Shown: piece by piece, positions 24,040 to 24,144 of the stretch
Layout of the letters: every line of letters begins with the position of its first letter
How positions within the stretch are numbered: position 1 is the first letter of the stretch
Source: Scalindua_A sp046757465
GTDB lineage: Bacteria; Planctomycetota; Brocadiia; Brocadiales; Scalinduaceae
Direction: 5' to 3'
DNA length: 24,144 nt
Assembly: GCA_046757465.1 (NCBI GenBank)
Contig: JBHHYH010000049.1
Coordinates: forward strand, 1 to 24,144
The notes under the pieces: model-generated
Told to the model about the DNA's origin: nothing
Database searches by the model: none
What the model saw: only the letters and a program-made list of their open reading frames with translations
Position numbers and translations under genes: made by a program

Positions 24040-24144
24040 TAGGAAATTAGAGCCCCGCCACACAAATCGTCGGGTAAGCAGCACCCGTTAAAAAGGAGAC
24101 TGTGTCATAATTAAACGACAAAAGAGGATACCAGTGGTTCTTCT
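24040..24144. mobile_element. Probable edge of an insertion or repeat element
   Basis: GAGACTGTGTCATAATT at 24096-24112 closely matches the inverted-repeat ends inside the 6779-7379 block (complement of 7120-7135, GAGACTGTGTCGCAAT). A CGGGTaagcagcACCCG hairpin precedes it (about 24071-24087). The window ends before any coding content can be judged, so this may be the start of a full insertion sequence. Confidence 0.4.

Overview
The window looks like a stretch of a low-GC Gram-negative chromosome. Lol-type lipoprotein export, several lipoproteins, a Tat signal, an outer-membrane barrel and periplasmic haem proteins all point to a diderm cell. The density of palindromic intergenic repeats, together with haem proteins and a ChrB homologue, reminds me of anammox-type Planctomycetota (Scalindua/Brocadia-like). 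That placement is an inference; no marker in the window proves it.

Layout. 1-1900: a convergent pair of tiny unknown genes and a secreted PDZ protein. 1937-2819: a GC-richer insert that I read as a single, complete integron gene cassette. It has a near-textbook attC and carries one gene with a PD-(D/E)XK-like residue pattern. It interrupts a short reading frame at a G|TT site, with no integrase in view. 3407-6685 (minus strand): purC, a J-domain/TPR protein and a LolC/E-type permease. 6779-7379: nested inverted-repeat elements. 7475-8620: aroC.

9003-18984 (plus strand) is the most cohesive block. In order it holds a ChrB-family protein, a secreted EB_dh (haem-binding) protein, a jelly-roll lipoprotein, a binding-protein lipoprotein, a double permease and an ATPase of a FbpABC-like importer, an outer-membrane protein, a mono-haem cytochrome c lipoprotein and a Tat-exported metallophosphoesterase. 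Repeat elements and a broken GIY-YIG gene have spread the transporter genes apart. The binding protein has an Asp-rich DSDDA motif where I would expect the tyrosine ligands of classical ferric-binding proteins. The phosphoesterase has GNRE where the family has GNH(D/E). The substrate is therefore open; the set suggests an envelope system coupling solute uptake, electron transfer and phosphoester chemistry.

19080-23929 (minus strand) is an accessory island: a DUF4238 protein, an FRG-domain protein (with a possible degenerate attC between them) and a nuclease-helicase with four tandem helicase-associated repeats. The last 140 bases look like the edge of another repeat or insertion element.

The best-supported unusual finding is the lone integron cassette. 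The most intriguing functional unit is the 10.0-19.0 kb envelope cluster.
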